Below are positions 1 to 6,683 of a DNA stretch of 15,398 bases, in pieces. Every line of letters begins with the position of its first letter. The stretch's first letter is position 1. The translations under genes and the position numbers were made by a program. The notes beneath the pieces were generated by a model. It had not been told where the DNA came from and ran no database searches. It was given only the letters and a program-made list of their open reading frames with translations. Source of the stretch: Faecenecus sp036648855 (GTDB lineage: Bacteria; Bacillota_I; Bacilli_A; RF39; UBA660); contig JAVWCU010000021.1 of assembly GCA_036648855.1 (NCBI GenBank), positions 1 to 15,398 on the forward strand. The letters are read 5' to 3'.

Positions 1-123
1 AACACATTAAATTCTTTAAAATAGTGCTGTTAATGAATATGTATTTATAATTATATGTTATTAACCTAATTTAGTCAACTTCTTTTTTGTTTCTCAGTGA
101 AAATTAACTGATTAATCTATGAT

Positions 124-160
124 AATGTCTTAAGTGTTAACTTTTGCAAATGTCTCAAGT
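124..160. repeat. Imperfect 12-bp direct repeat upstream of the Bro-N gene
   Basis: AATGTCTTAAGT (124-135) and AATGTCTCAAGT (149-160) match at 11 of 12 positions and start 25 bp apart. They lie about 50 bp upstream of the promoter of the Bro-N gene. A regulator-binding role is inference. The rest of 1-182 is AT-rich and I see no gene in it. Confidence 0.4.
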
Positions 161-182
161 TAAACAAATGTTTGTATTTTTA

Positions 183-211
183 TTAACTAACTATATTAGT
201 TTTAATATAAT
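183..211 (+). promoter_or_regulatory. SigA-type promoter with an inverted repeat between -35 and -10
   Basis: The -35 is TTAACT (183-188), the spacer is 17 bp and the -10 is a consensus TATAAT (206-211). The spacer region is mostly filled by a 6-bp inverted repeat, AACTAA-ctata-TTAGTT (185-201), which overlaps the -35 and ends 4 bp before the -10. This is a typical place for a repressor operator. The ribosome-binding site GAGGT (220-224) and ATG (233) follow at normal distance. Confidence 0.6.
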
Positions 212-232
212 ATTTTTATGAGGTTGATATAA

Positions 233-1108
233 ATGAATAACAACAAATTAGAAACAATAACAAACTTATTTGATAATAAAGAAATTAGAAGTTTATGGAA
301 TGCTGAAAAAGAAGAATATTATTTCTCGGTAGTCGATGTTGTGAGTGCTTTAACTAATAGTCCAAACCCTAATAACTACTGGAATATGTTAAAGAAGAGA
401 ATGTCATCAGAAGAAAAAAGTGAGTTATACACAAACTGTGTACAACTGAAACTTAAATCAACAGATGGAAAGTTTTATAAAACTGATACTCTTGATACTA
501 AAGGCATATTTAGACTTATTGAATCAGTTCCTAGTCCAAATGCTGAGCCTTTTAAAATGTGGTTAGCAACTCTTGGTAAAGAACGAGTTGATGAAGTGTT
601 TGATCCTGAAATTGCTGTTAATAGAGCCATTACTTATTATCGTAATTGTGGATATTCTGATGAGTGGATTAAATCAAGATTAACAGGAATATTAGATAGA
701 CATAAACTTACTGATGTTTGGAAAGAAAATGGTATTAAAGAAAACTACGAATATGCTATTTTAGCCAATGAAATTTATAAAACATGGTCAGGTATGAAAG
801 CTAGTGAATACAAAGCATTTAAAGGTATTAGAAAAGAGTCTTTAAGAGATAATATGACTGATATTGAAGTTGCTCTAACTAATTTAAGTGAAATAGCTAC
901 TAGAGAAATTGCTAAAGCAAAGAAACCTTACGGACTTGAGCAGAATAAAAGTGTTGCCCGTAAAGGCGGAACAATTGCTAAAAATGCCAAAGAATCAATT
1001 GAAAAAGAAACAAGGGTATCTGTTATTAGCAAAGCCAACTCTTTAAACTATCAATACATTGATGAATTTAAACAAATAATTGAAGAAAATAATAAAGTAA
1101 CAAATTAA
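233..1108 (+). CDS. BRO-family (Bro-N domain) antirepressor-like protein
   Basis: A 291-residue protein with an N-terminal Bro-N domain (about residues 12-115), recognisable from the pattern around W22, FSVVDVV (31-37), YWNMLKKR (49-56), DTLDTKGIFRLI (85-96) and the AEPFKMWLA segment (104-112). Bro-N is a DNA-binding domain of phage antirepressors and related chromosomal proteins. The C-terminal half (VARKGGTIAKNAKESIE, 241-257) resembles the conserved tail of chromosomal BRO/DinD-like proteins. No membrane segment or signal peptide is visible. The start is supported by GAGGT at 220-224, 8 nt before ATG. It is transcribed alone, with no phage gene beside it, so it is either a prophage remnant or a stand-alone regulator. 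Target and function are unknown. Confidence 0.75.
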   Translation: MNNNKLETITNLFDNKEIRSLWNAEKEEYYFSVVDVVSALTNSPNPNNYWNMLKKRMSSEEKSELYTNCVQLKLKSTDGKFYKTDTLDTKGIFRLIESVPSPNAEPFKMWLATLGKERVDEVFDPEIAVNRAITYYRNCGYSDEWIKSRLTGILDRHKLTDVWKENGIKENYEYAILANEIYKTWSGMKASEYKAFKGIRKESLRDNMTDIEVALTNLSEIATREIAKAKKPYGLEQNKSVARKGGTIAKNAKESIEKETRVSVISKANSLNYQYIDEFKQIIEENNKVTN

Positions 1109-1178
1109 AAAGAGTGTCCCGACTACTTATAAGCCATTCTTTGAACTAAGTGAAGTTACACAAAGAAGGTAATGATTA

Positions 1179-1232
1179 TAAGCTAATATAACCACTAAAT
1201 AGCTTAAAGGCTGTTTTAGAGTAATAAGCTAT
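1179..1232. repeat. Three alternating copies of a 7-bp element able to form two exclusive hairpins
   Basis: TAAGCTA (1179-1185) can pair with TAGCTTA (1200-1206). The same central copy, extended to ATAGCTTA (1199-1206), can instead pair with TAAGCTAT (1225-1232). The two pairings are mutually exclusive. The arms are short and AT-rich, so chance is a real alternative. Confidence 0.3.
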
Positions 1233-1345
1233 ATACAAAATATAAAAGTGATAATAATATACTATTACCCTTTATTTTATTTTAATATTGTAAAAGTACT
1301 ACTGCCTCTTAAAAGTATATTACCATGTGTTACGAATGCTATTCA

Positions 1346-1421
1346 TTTCCTCTTTTTTATCATAATATCTATATTTATAACTTAATGTTTCTGGTATTAG
1401 TATAGATATTAGAATAGGAAA
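1346..1421. repeat. Perfect 11-bp inverted repeat with a second outer pair
   Basis: TAATATCTATA (1363-1373) is exactly complementary to TATAGATATTA (1401-1411) across a 27-nt loop. Outside it TTTCCT (1346-1351) pairs with AGGAAA (1416-1421), giving an interrupted long stem. There is no T-run on either side, so it does not look like an intrinsic terminator. It could be a structured RNA, a protein-binding site or a mobile-element end. Confidence 0.45.
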
Positions 1422-1600
1422 ATTTATTAACTAAGTTTTTAAAATTCAAAATAAAAGAAGTAAGCAAATCCTAATAGACATACTCACTTCAATAACAATC
1501 CCAAATCTTATTGATATTAATTTAACCTTTTAATTAAGATTGAATACTTAAATTACACTCAATTGTTCTTTGAAGACACTATTTTTATTCTTTTTTACTG

Positions 1601-2335
1601 TTATTTCTTAACGAATTGTAGGTTGGTTGTCTCTGCATCTAAATTTTGACAAATAAAGGACTTTTTGGTTCCTTTAATAAATTGTTCTTTTTCTTTCTCA
1701 GTTAAACTTCTAAGACTACTATCTGTTAAAAAACTATAACTTTCAAATATAGGTGTTTCTTGATAACATAGTAAGTTAACAATAGAAGTAGTAGTAATAG
1801 GTAAATAGTTCTTACTAACTAAAACATAGGAACTATCTACACTTAATCTTTTATAAAAAGTAAGAGAGGTAGTTGCTATTTTTTCTTCTGCTAAATTTTT
1901 AGATATACTTTCTGTTTTTTCCATTTCTATTAATTTATCTGTAGGAGTTATAGTAAATAGTTGTTCTGTTAAAGTTCTATCTAACTCTATCTGTTTAAAA
2001 TTTCTATTTGATTTAATAGTGCTAACATCTCTTTTAAGAGAATCTTTAGTCATAGTATAATTTTCAATTCTTTCAAAATGAATATCTTCAGTAGTTAAAA
2101 CTCTACCTGTTGAAAATAAAACGGATATTTGATGAGGCTCTAGAGTAATATAACAGACATCTTCCCCTTCTACTATAGTAGGTCCGGTAAAATCTATTTT
2201 AATTTTATTACCATGTTCTGAATAGCTAACTCCATCTTGTTCTTTTACTTCTTCAAAACATAAGTATTTACTTAGTTTATTAGAGTCTGGAAACTGGTTT
2301 AAAATGTTTTTAAAATTATTTAAAGTTACTTTCAT
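1601..2335 (-). CDS. Unrecognised 244-residue protein
   Basis: I do not recognise this protein. It is hydrophilic and rich in Ser, Thr, Lys and Glu, with no signal peptide, no membrane segment and no nucleotide-binding motif that I can see. It has four scattered cysteines, none in a CxxC pair. It is nevertheless very likely a real gene: the start has a strong ribosome-binding site (AAAGGAGA, complement of 2343-2350) 7 nt before ATG, and a good SigA promoter (TTGCAT, 17 bp, TATAAT) just upstream. It is the only gene on the minus strand in the window and has no operon partner. Its surroundings (Bro-N protein, Fic protein, AT-rich gaps) suggest horizontally acquired or lineage-specific cargo. 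Confidence 0.7.
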   Translation of the reverse strand: MKVTLNNFKNILNQFPDSNKLSKYLCFEEVKEQDGVSYSEHGNKIKIDFTGPTIVEGEDVCYITLEPHQISVLFSTGRVLTTEDIHFERIENYTMTKDSLKRDVSTIKSNRNFKQIELDRTLTEQLFTITPTDKLIEMEKTESISKNLAEEKIATTSLTFYKRLSVDSSYVLVSKNYLPITTTSIVNLLCYQETPIFESYSFLTDSSLRSLTEKEKEQFIKGTKKSFICQNLDAETTNLQFVKK

Positions 2336-2361
2336 ATATATCTCTCCTTTTGGCGGTCTTT

Positions 2362-2390
2362 ATTATAACAGATTTGCTATAGAAATGCAA
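2362..2390 (-). promoter_or_regulatory. SigA-type promoter of the 244-residue protein gene
   Basis: Read on the minus strand, TTGCAT (complement of 2385-2390), a 17-bp spacer and a consensus TATAAT (complement of 2362-2367) lie just upstream of the ribosome-binding site at 2343-2350. The leader would be only about 20 nt. Confidence 0.65.
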
Positions 2391-2544
2391 GAAAATCTTC
2401 TTTAATGTGTTTTGAAAATAAAAATATTAGGGAGGTTTTAGAAGTGTGATGGCAGCATGACATTTTGTTAATGGCTTAATTATAATAAAAAATAATTGTG
2501 ATAATTACTTTAATTTTTCTATAGTATAGTCTAAATAGTAGTAT

Positions 2545-2580
2545 ATTGCTACTTATATCGCTACTTATATTGCTACTTTT
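2545..2580. repeat. Three tandem 12-bp repeats overlapping the fic promoter
   Basis: ATTGCTACTTAT (2545-2556), ATCGCTACTTAT (2557-2568) and ATTGCTACTTTT (2569-2580) follow each other with no gap. The core GCTACTT is shared by all three. An inverted half-site AGTAG (2537-2541) precedes the first copy and pairs with its CTACT (2549-2553). The third copy contains the -35 of the fic promoter, so a protein bound here would control fic transcription. The operator role is inference from position and repetition. Confidence 0.6.
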
Positions 2581-2598
2581 TTAAATTAGTGATATAAT
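2570..2598 (+). promoter_or_regulatory. SigA-type promoter of the fic gene
   Basis: TTGCTA (2570-2575) lies inside the third 12-bp repeat. A 17-bp spacer and a consensus TATAAT (2593-2598) follow. Transcription would start near 2605, only about 15-20 nt before the start codon. Confidence 0.6.
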
Positions 2599-2619
2599 AG
2601 TCACAGTTGAAAGGATTAG

Positions 2620-3516
2620 ATGATTATGAATAAACCTCCTTTTGAAATAAGTGAAAATATTTTGAATTTAGTGACAATAATAACTGAAAGGCTTACTCGT
2701 TTAGAAATAAACATTGATATCAAAAAAGATTTGTTTTTAAGAAAATCAAGTAAGATTAAATCAGTTAATTCATCTTGTGCTATTGAAGCTAATAATTTAA
2801 ATGAAGAAGAAGTTATTAGTGTTATTAATGGTAAAACTGTCTTAGCACCACAATATGAAATCAATGAAGTTAAAAATGCTTATGAAGCATATACAAATAT
2901 TATTAATTATGATCCATATAAAGTCGAATCATTTTTAAGTGCTCATAAAGTTTTAACAACGGATTTAATAAGTGAGAGTGGTAAGTTTAGAAACGGTGAT
3001 GTTGGAGTATTTGATGGCAAGCAAGTAATCCATATGGGAGCAAGGCCAGAATATGTTTCAAAACTAATAGAAGACTTATTTAATTGGGCAAAAGAAAGTG
3101 GTTTGAATCCTTTAATTAAATCATCAGTGATCCATTTTGAAATAGAGTTTATTCATCCGTTCAATGATGGTAATGGAAGAATAGGAAGACTATGGCAATC
3201 ATTAATTCTTTGTAAGTATAATAGTATATTTGAATATGAGAAGTTTGATACTAGTAATTCATTAGCTAAAATTAAAGAAGAATATTTGAATGTTCTTACT
3301 AAAACTGAAAAAGAGGTATTAAGAACTTTAATAATATACTTCAATAAAAACGAGTTTATAGATACTTATACAGCAGTTACTATTTTAAATAAGAGTAAAG
3401 TTAACATAAGAAAATACTTTGGTAAATTTATGAAACTAAATATAATGATACCTATTGGAAAAAACAAGGGAAGAAAATATAGATTTAATGAAAAAATAAT
3501 AGATAAGAGCTTATGA
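2620..3516 (+). CDS. Fic-family protein (putative AMP transferase), class II, self-inhibited
   Basis: A 298-residue Fic protein. The catalytic motif HPFNDGNGRIGR (179-190) is intact, with the catalytic His179, the metal-binding acidic residue Asp183 and the phosphate-binding Gly/Asn/Arg residues. Fic enzymes usually transfer AMP from ATP to a hydroxyl of a target protein; the target here is unknown. An inhibitory helix lies N-terminal to the core (SSCAIEAN, 51-58, with Glu56), which places it in class II, where inhibition is within the same chain. This explains why no separate antitoxin gene adjoins it. The N-terminal region resembles the Fic_N domain, and the C-terminal part (about 228-292) resembles a winged helix. 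The start is ambiguous: ATG at 2620 (4 nt after AAAGGA, 2610-2615) or ATG at 2626 (10 nt after). It is monocistronic, upstream of ezrA but on its own promoter. Confidence 0.9.
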   Translation: MIMNKPPFEISENILNLVTIITERLTRLEINIDIKKDLFLRKSSKIKSVNSSCAIEANNLNEEEVISVINGKTVLAPQYEINEVKNAYEAYTNIINYDPYKVESFLSAHKVLTTDLISESGKFRNGDVGVFDGKQVIHMGARPEYVSKLIEDLFNWAKESGLNPLIKSSVIHFEIEFIHPFNDGNGRIGRLWQSLILCKYNSIFEYEKFDTSNSLAKIKEEYLNVLTKTEKEVLRTLIIYFNKNEFIDTYTAVTILNKSKVNIRKYFGKFMKLNIMIPIGKNKGRKYRFNEKIIDKSL

Positions 3517-3746
3517 GTTTATTCTCCAAAGTTTAATATAAAATAAATGATATATATATGTATGTATAAATTTAAATTTTTGATTGTTTTTGTTTTATGT
3601 AACTATTAACCAATTATATCTAAATAAGAAGCATAATTAATTAGTCTCTTACAAAATAAGAAAATCTTCTTTGACGCCAAAAAAAGTTAGCAAATTATGT
3701 CGTAAATGTGCTATTATATAAGTAGTTAATAGTAAGAGGTGAATCC
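3517..3746. other. AT-rich gap between fic and ezrA
   Basis: This stretch holds no gene that I can see. It contains low-complexity AT runs (for example alternating TA/TG at 3550-3567 and AAATTTAAATTT at 3568-3579), no clear terminator for fic, a 15-bp word shared with 2389-2403 (at 3658-3672), and the likely ezrA promoter at its right end. It marks the change from the mixed-orientation accessory region to the co-directional core. Confidence 0.4.
3709..3717 (+). promoter_or_regulatory. Probable extended -10 promoter of ezrA
   Basis: TG-c-TATTAT (3709-3717) fits an extended -10 element. No good -35 lies at 17 bp; TTAGCA (3687-3692) is 19 bp upstream of the -10. The ribosome-binding site AAGAGGTGA (3734-3742) follows. 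Confidence 0.4.
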
Positions 3747-5465
3747 ATGAATGGAGTTTGGTTATTAGTTATTACTTATTTTATTATTGCAGTAGTATTA
3801 GTGACTATTGTTTTAATGTTGATTCAAAAAAGTAAGATTAATAGTATTAAAAAAGAAGTCTTAGAATTGGATAAAGAAAAGAATTTAATAGCAAGTACTC
3901 CTGTATTATCAGAGTTAGCAAAAATAGAGACAATTATTAAAAATGATAAGATGGAAGGTAAGTATAAAAATTGGCAATACCGTTTTAAAGTTATTAAAGA
4001 TAAAAAACTAGTTAAAATAAATGATATGTTAATTGACCTAGATATAATGGTGGATAATCATAATTATAAAGATGCTAAAGAACAAATAGCTAGAGTTGGT
4101 ATGGAAGTTTATAAAGTAAGGAATGCCGCGAATCATTTAATGGGAGAGATTAAAGAGATAACGGTTAGTGAAGAAAAGTATAGGAATATCATTACTAAGT
4201 TAAAAACTAAATATAGAGAATTATCTAATGAATTCCAAAGTCATAAAAGTGATTATGGAGAAGTAGAGAATGCTATTGATTTACAGTTTGAAAATATAGA
4301 AAAGAAATTTTTAGATTTTGAAGTAGTTATGGAACAAAATGAATATAATGAAGTGGTACATGTAGTCAAAGCTCTTGATACTATGATTGATCATATGACT
4401 ATAGTAATTAAAGAAGTACCAAATTTAGTTTTACTGGCACTTCAATTAATTCCTAAAAAGTTAGAAGAGATTCAAACTAATTATGCAGAAATGATAGATG
4501 AGGGTTATGCTTTAGATTATTTAAATATACCTTATAATGTAGAAGAAATCATGAAAAATATAACGGCTATTATGGATAGAGTTAAAGTTCTTAATTTAGA
4601 AGAATGTCTATTTGAATTAAAGACAGTATTAGAGTATTTAGATTCTTTATTTACTGATTTTGAAAATGAGAGATTAGGCAAAAAGCTATATGAAGATAAT
4701 ATAGAAGATTTTGATAAGAAATTAAAGAGAACTAATAAAATAGTTGGGGATATTTTTATACAAATGGATGATATTATGAATATGTATGATCTAACTGCTG
4801 ATGATGTTAAAATTATAGAGGATGTAAGAGTTAGATTATTAGAAACTTCTAAGGCTTATGAAAAATTATGTTTAGATGCAGAGGAACATATAGTACCTTA
4901 TTCTAAGTTAGCTAAGGAATTAGAACTTGAAACTAATTTATTACAACAGTTAGAGCAAGATTTAGATATATCATTAAAATCATTGGGTAGTATGTATGAT
5001 GATGAGGTTAGGGCTAAAGAACAGTTAGATGAAATTCAAGTGGTTTTAAAACAGTGTAAATTGAGAATTAGAAGTTATAAGTTACCAATAATTAGTAACA
5101 ATTATTTTGTGGAGTTAGCAGAAGCTAATGAAGCTATAGGGGAAATTATTAAAGAATTAGAGCATAAACCAACTCAAATAAAGATATTAAATACTAGGGT
5201 AGATACAGCTAGAGATTTAGTATTAAAACTATTTAATACAACAAATGAGATGATTAGGACGGCTCAATTAGCAGAGATGGCTATTGTATATGGCAATAGG
5301 TATAGAAGTGAACTAGAAGAGGTTGACATGGGTTTAACTAATGCAGAGAAGTTGTTTTATAAGGGTAATTATAAAGGGGCTTTAGAGACTGGAATTAATG
5401 CAACTTCTTTGGTGGAAGCAGATATTCATCAGAAATTGACAAATATTTATGGAAAAGAGATATAA
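3747..5465 (+). CDS. ezrA: Septation ring formation regulator EzrA
   Basis: EzrA is a membrane-anchored negative regulator of FtsZ ring assembly that also links FtsZ to cell-wall synthesis. The 572-residue length matches the family. A single N-terminal membrane segment (about residues 4-26) is followed by a basic patch and a long, almost entirely helical cytoplasmic part with spectrin-like repeats. Near the C-terminus, YGNRYRS (515-521) corresponds to the family's QNR patch, used for mid-cell localisation. The Gln usually found just before this Tyr is Val514 here, so the patch keeps Asn and Arg but seems to have lost the Gln. The start ATG follows AAGAGGTGA at 3734-3742. A terminator overlaps the stop codon, so ezrA is probably transcribed alone. 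In Bacillus, too, ezrA lies just upstream of the nifS-like/thiI pair. Confidence 0.93.
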   Translation: MNGVWLLVITYFIIAVVLVTIVLMLIQKSKINSIKKEVLELDKEKNLIASTPVLSELAKIETIIKNDKMEGKYKNWQYRFKVIKDKKLVKINDMLIDLDIMVDNHNYKDAKEQIARVGMEVYKVRNAANHLMGEIKEITVSEEKYRNIITKLKTKYRELSNEFQSHKSDYGEVENAIDLQFENIEKKFLDFEVVMEQNEYNEVVHVVKALDTMIDHMTIVIKEVPNLVLLALQLIPKKLEEIQTNYAEMIDEGYALDYLNIPYNVEEIMKNITAIMDRVKVLNLEECLFELKTVLEYLDSLFTDFENERLGKKLYEDNIEDFDKKLKRTNKIVGDIFIQMDDIMNMYDLTADDVKIIEDVRVRLLETSKAYEKLCLDAEEHIVPYSKLAKELELETNLLQQLEQDLDISLKSLGSMYDDEVRAKEQLDEIQVVLKQCKLRIRSYKLPIISNNYFVELAEANEAIGEIIKELEHKPTQIKILNTRVDTARDLVLKLFNTTNEMIRTAQLAEMAIVYGNRYRSELEEVDMGLTNAEKLFYKGNYKGALETGINATSLVEADIHQKLTNIYGKEI

Positions 5466-5490
5466 TAGTGAAATAGTTATCTCTTTTTAT
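5453..5490 (+). terminator. Intrinsic terminator of ezrA, overlapping its stop codon
   Basis: AAAAGAGATA (5453-5462) pairs with TATCTCTTTT (5478-5487) around a 15-nt loop and leads into a T-run. The left arm covers the last codons, and the stop TAA (5463-5465) lies in the loop. Confidence 0.65.
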
Positions 5491-5556
5491 ATAAAAAATT
5501 TTAGATGCTTATATAATATGGTCTAGTTGTATGATAGAATATAAAAGGTGATTGAA

Positions 5557-6681
5557 ATGATTTATTTAGATTATAGTGCTACTACTCCTGTTAATGAGGC
5601 TGTTTTAGAATCTTTTAATAAGGTTAGTAGGGGTTATATTGGTAATTCTAACTCCTTACATAAATTGGGTGTAGCAAGTAAGAGGTTAATGGATCAGGCT
5701 GTAGAACAAGTAGCTGATTTATTAGGTGTTAAGGCTAGTGAAGTAATATTTACGAGTGGAGCTAGTGAGAGTAATAATTTAGCTATTTTAGGGGTAATAC
5801 AAAGATATCCTAAGCGAGGTAAACATATTATTACTACTAAATTAGAACATTCTAGTGTTTTAGAGACAGTTAAATATTTAGAGGGCTTAGGTTATATAAT
5901 TGATTATGTAGATATAAAAGAAAATGGTCAAATAGATATGGAACAGTTTAAGAAATTGTTAACTAATGAAACAGTATTGGTTTCAATAGCAGAAGTTGCA
6001 AGTGAAGTGGGTATTTTACAGAATATTAGAGAAATTGGTAAAATATTAGATAATTATCCAACTACTATTTTTCATGTAGATGGTACACAGGCTATTGGGA
6101 AAGTACCAGTTTCTTTAGACTATGTGGATTTATATAGTTTTAGTGCTCATAAATTTTATGGATTAAAAGGAATAGGGTGTTTGATAAAAAAAGAAGGGAT
6201 AGAGTTATGTCCAATAATTCATGGAGGTAAAAGTCAGAGTGTTTATAGGAGTGGAACTCCTCCGTTAGCTTTAATAGTAAGTTTAGCTAAGGCATTAAGG
6301 TTAGCACTGGATAATTTAGATGATAAATATAAAGAAGTGGAAAAATTAAATAAGTTTTTGGTATTTGAATTAAGTAAAAATCCATCAGTAATTATTAATT
6401 CTACTGTTTGTTCTATTCCACATATTATAAATATAAGTATTCCCGGAATAAAAGCTGAGACTATGTTGCACGCTTTAGAACAGAAGGATATTTATATATC
6501 TACTAAAACAGCATGTAGTAAGGATAGTTCAGCATCATTAAGTTTACTGGCATTAAATAAAAGTAAAGAAATTGCGACTAGTTCTTTAAGAATTAGTATT
6601 TCCTATTTGACCAGGGTTGATGAATTAAGTACATTTATAAGTGTTTTTAATGAGTGTTATCAAAGTTTAAATTGGAGGTAA
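5557..6681 (+). CDS. NifS/IscS-like cysteine desulfurase (NifZ type, partner of ThiI)
   Basis: A PLP-dependent class V aminotransferase-fold enzyme that takes sulfur from cysteine as a persulfide. Seen in the 374-residue chain: the start YLDYSATTPV (3-12), His98 (LEHSS), Asp175 and Gln178 of the HVDGTQAIG segment, the PLP-binding Lys199 in SFSAHKFYG, the RSGTPP loop (231-236) and the catalytic Cys320 in STKTACSKDSS. In Bacillus the gene next to thiI (nifZ) is the desulfurase that supplies ThiI for 4-thiouridine in tRNA; the same arrangement here suggests the same job. The start is ATG at 5557, after AAAAGGTG (5543-5550). An in-frame GTG at 5548 lies inside that site and is not the start. It is co-transcribed with the two genes that follow. 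Confidence 0.92.
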   Translation: MIYLDYSATTPVNEAVLESFNKVSRGYIGNSNSLHKLGVASKRLMDQAVEQVADLLGVKASEVIFTSGASESNNLAILGVIQRYPKRGKHIITTKLEHSSVLETVKYLEGLGYIIDYVDIKENGQIDMEQFKKLLTNETVLVSIAEVASEVGILQNIREIGKILDNYPTTIFHVDGTQAIGKVPVSLDYVDLYSFSAHKFYGLKGIGCLIKKEGIELCPIIHGGKSQSVYRSGTPPLALIVSLAKALRLALDNLDDKYKEVEKLNKFLVFELSKNPSVIINSTVCSIPHIINISIPGIKAETMLHALEQKDIYISTKTACSKDSSASLSLLALNKSKEIATSSLRISISYLTRVDELSTFISVFNECYQSLNWR

Positions 6682-6683
6682 AA

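Larger units (their letters stand above)
1109..1600. other. 492-bp AT-rich intergenic stretch with inverted repeats, no gene seen
   Basis: Stop codons occur frequently in all frames and I find no plausible gene or gene remnant. It does contain structured sequence: three short TAAGCTA/TAGCTTA elements (1179-1232) and a long inverted repeat (1346-1421), both listed separately. No convincing terminator is visible for the Bro-N gene on the left or for the convergent minus-strand gene on the right. The length and base content fit an accessory region rather than the compact core to the right. Confidence 0.5.

Noticed and set aside
1213..1248. GTTTTAGAG followed by an AT-rich stretch, like the start of a type II-A CRISPR repeat
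   Set aside because: It occurs once only, has no spacer-repeat periodicity and no tracrRNA-like or cas sequence near it.
2428..2490. GGGAGG followed by GTG and ATG codons upstream of fic
   Set aside because: Each possible frame stops within a few codons, so no leader peptide or gene start can be supported.
2616..2864. 82-codon open frame on the minus strand
   Set aside because: It lies opposite the start of fic, has no ribosome-binding site, and its translation is a low-complexity hydrophobic mirror of an AT-rich gene.
3153..3344. 63-codon open frame on the minus strand
   Set aside because: It is antisense to the Fic catalytic motif region and has no start signals of its own.
5488..5556. 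TATAAT at 5512-5517 as a promoter for the desulfurase operon
   Set aside because: No -35-like sequence lies 16-18 bp upstream and other -10 candidates have none either, so the promoter is left unassigned although one must exist after the ezrA terminator.
6654..6683. Longer N-terminus for the 73-residue protein, overlapping the desulfurase
   Set aside because: There is no ribosome-binding site before 6654, while ATG 6684 has a perfect GGAGG at the right distance.
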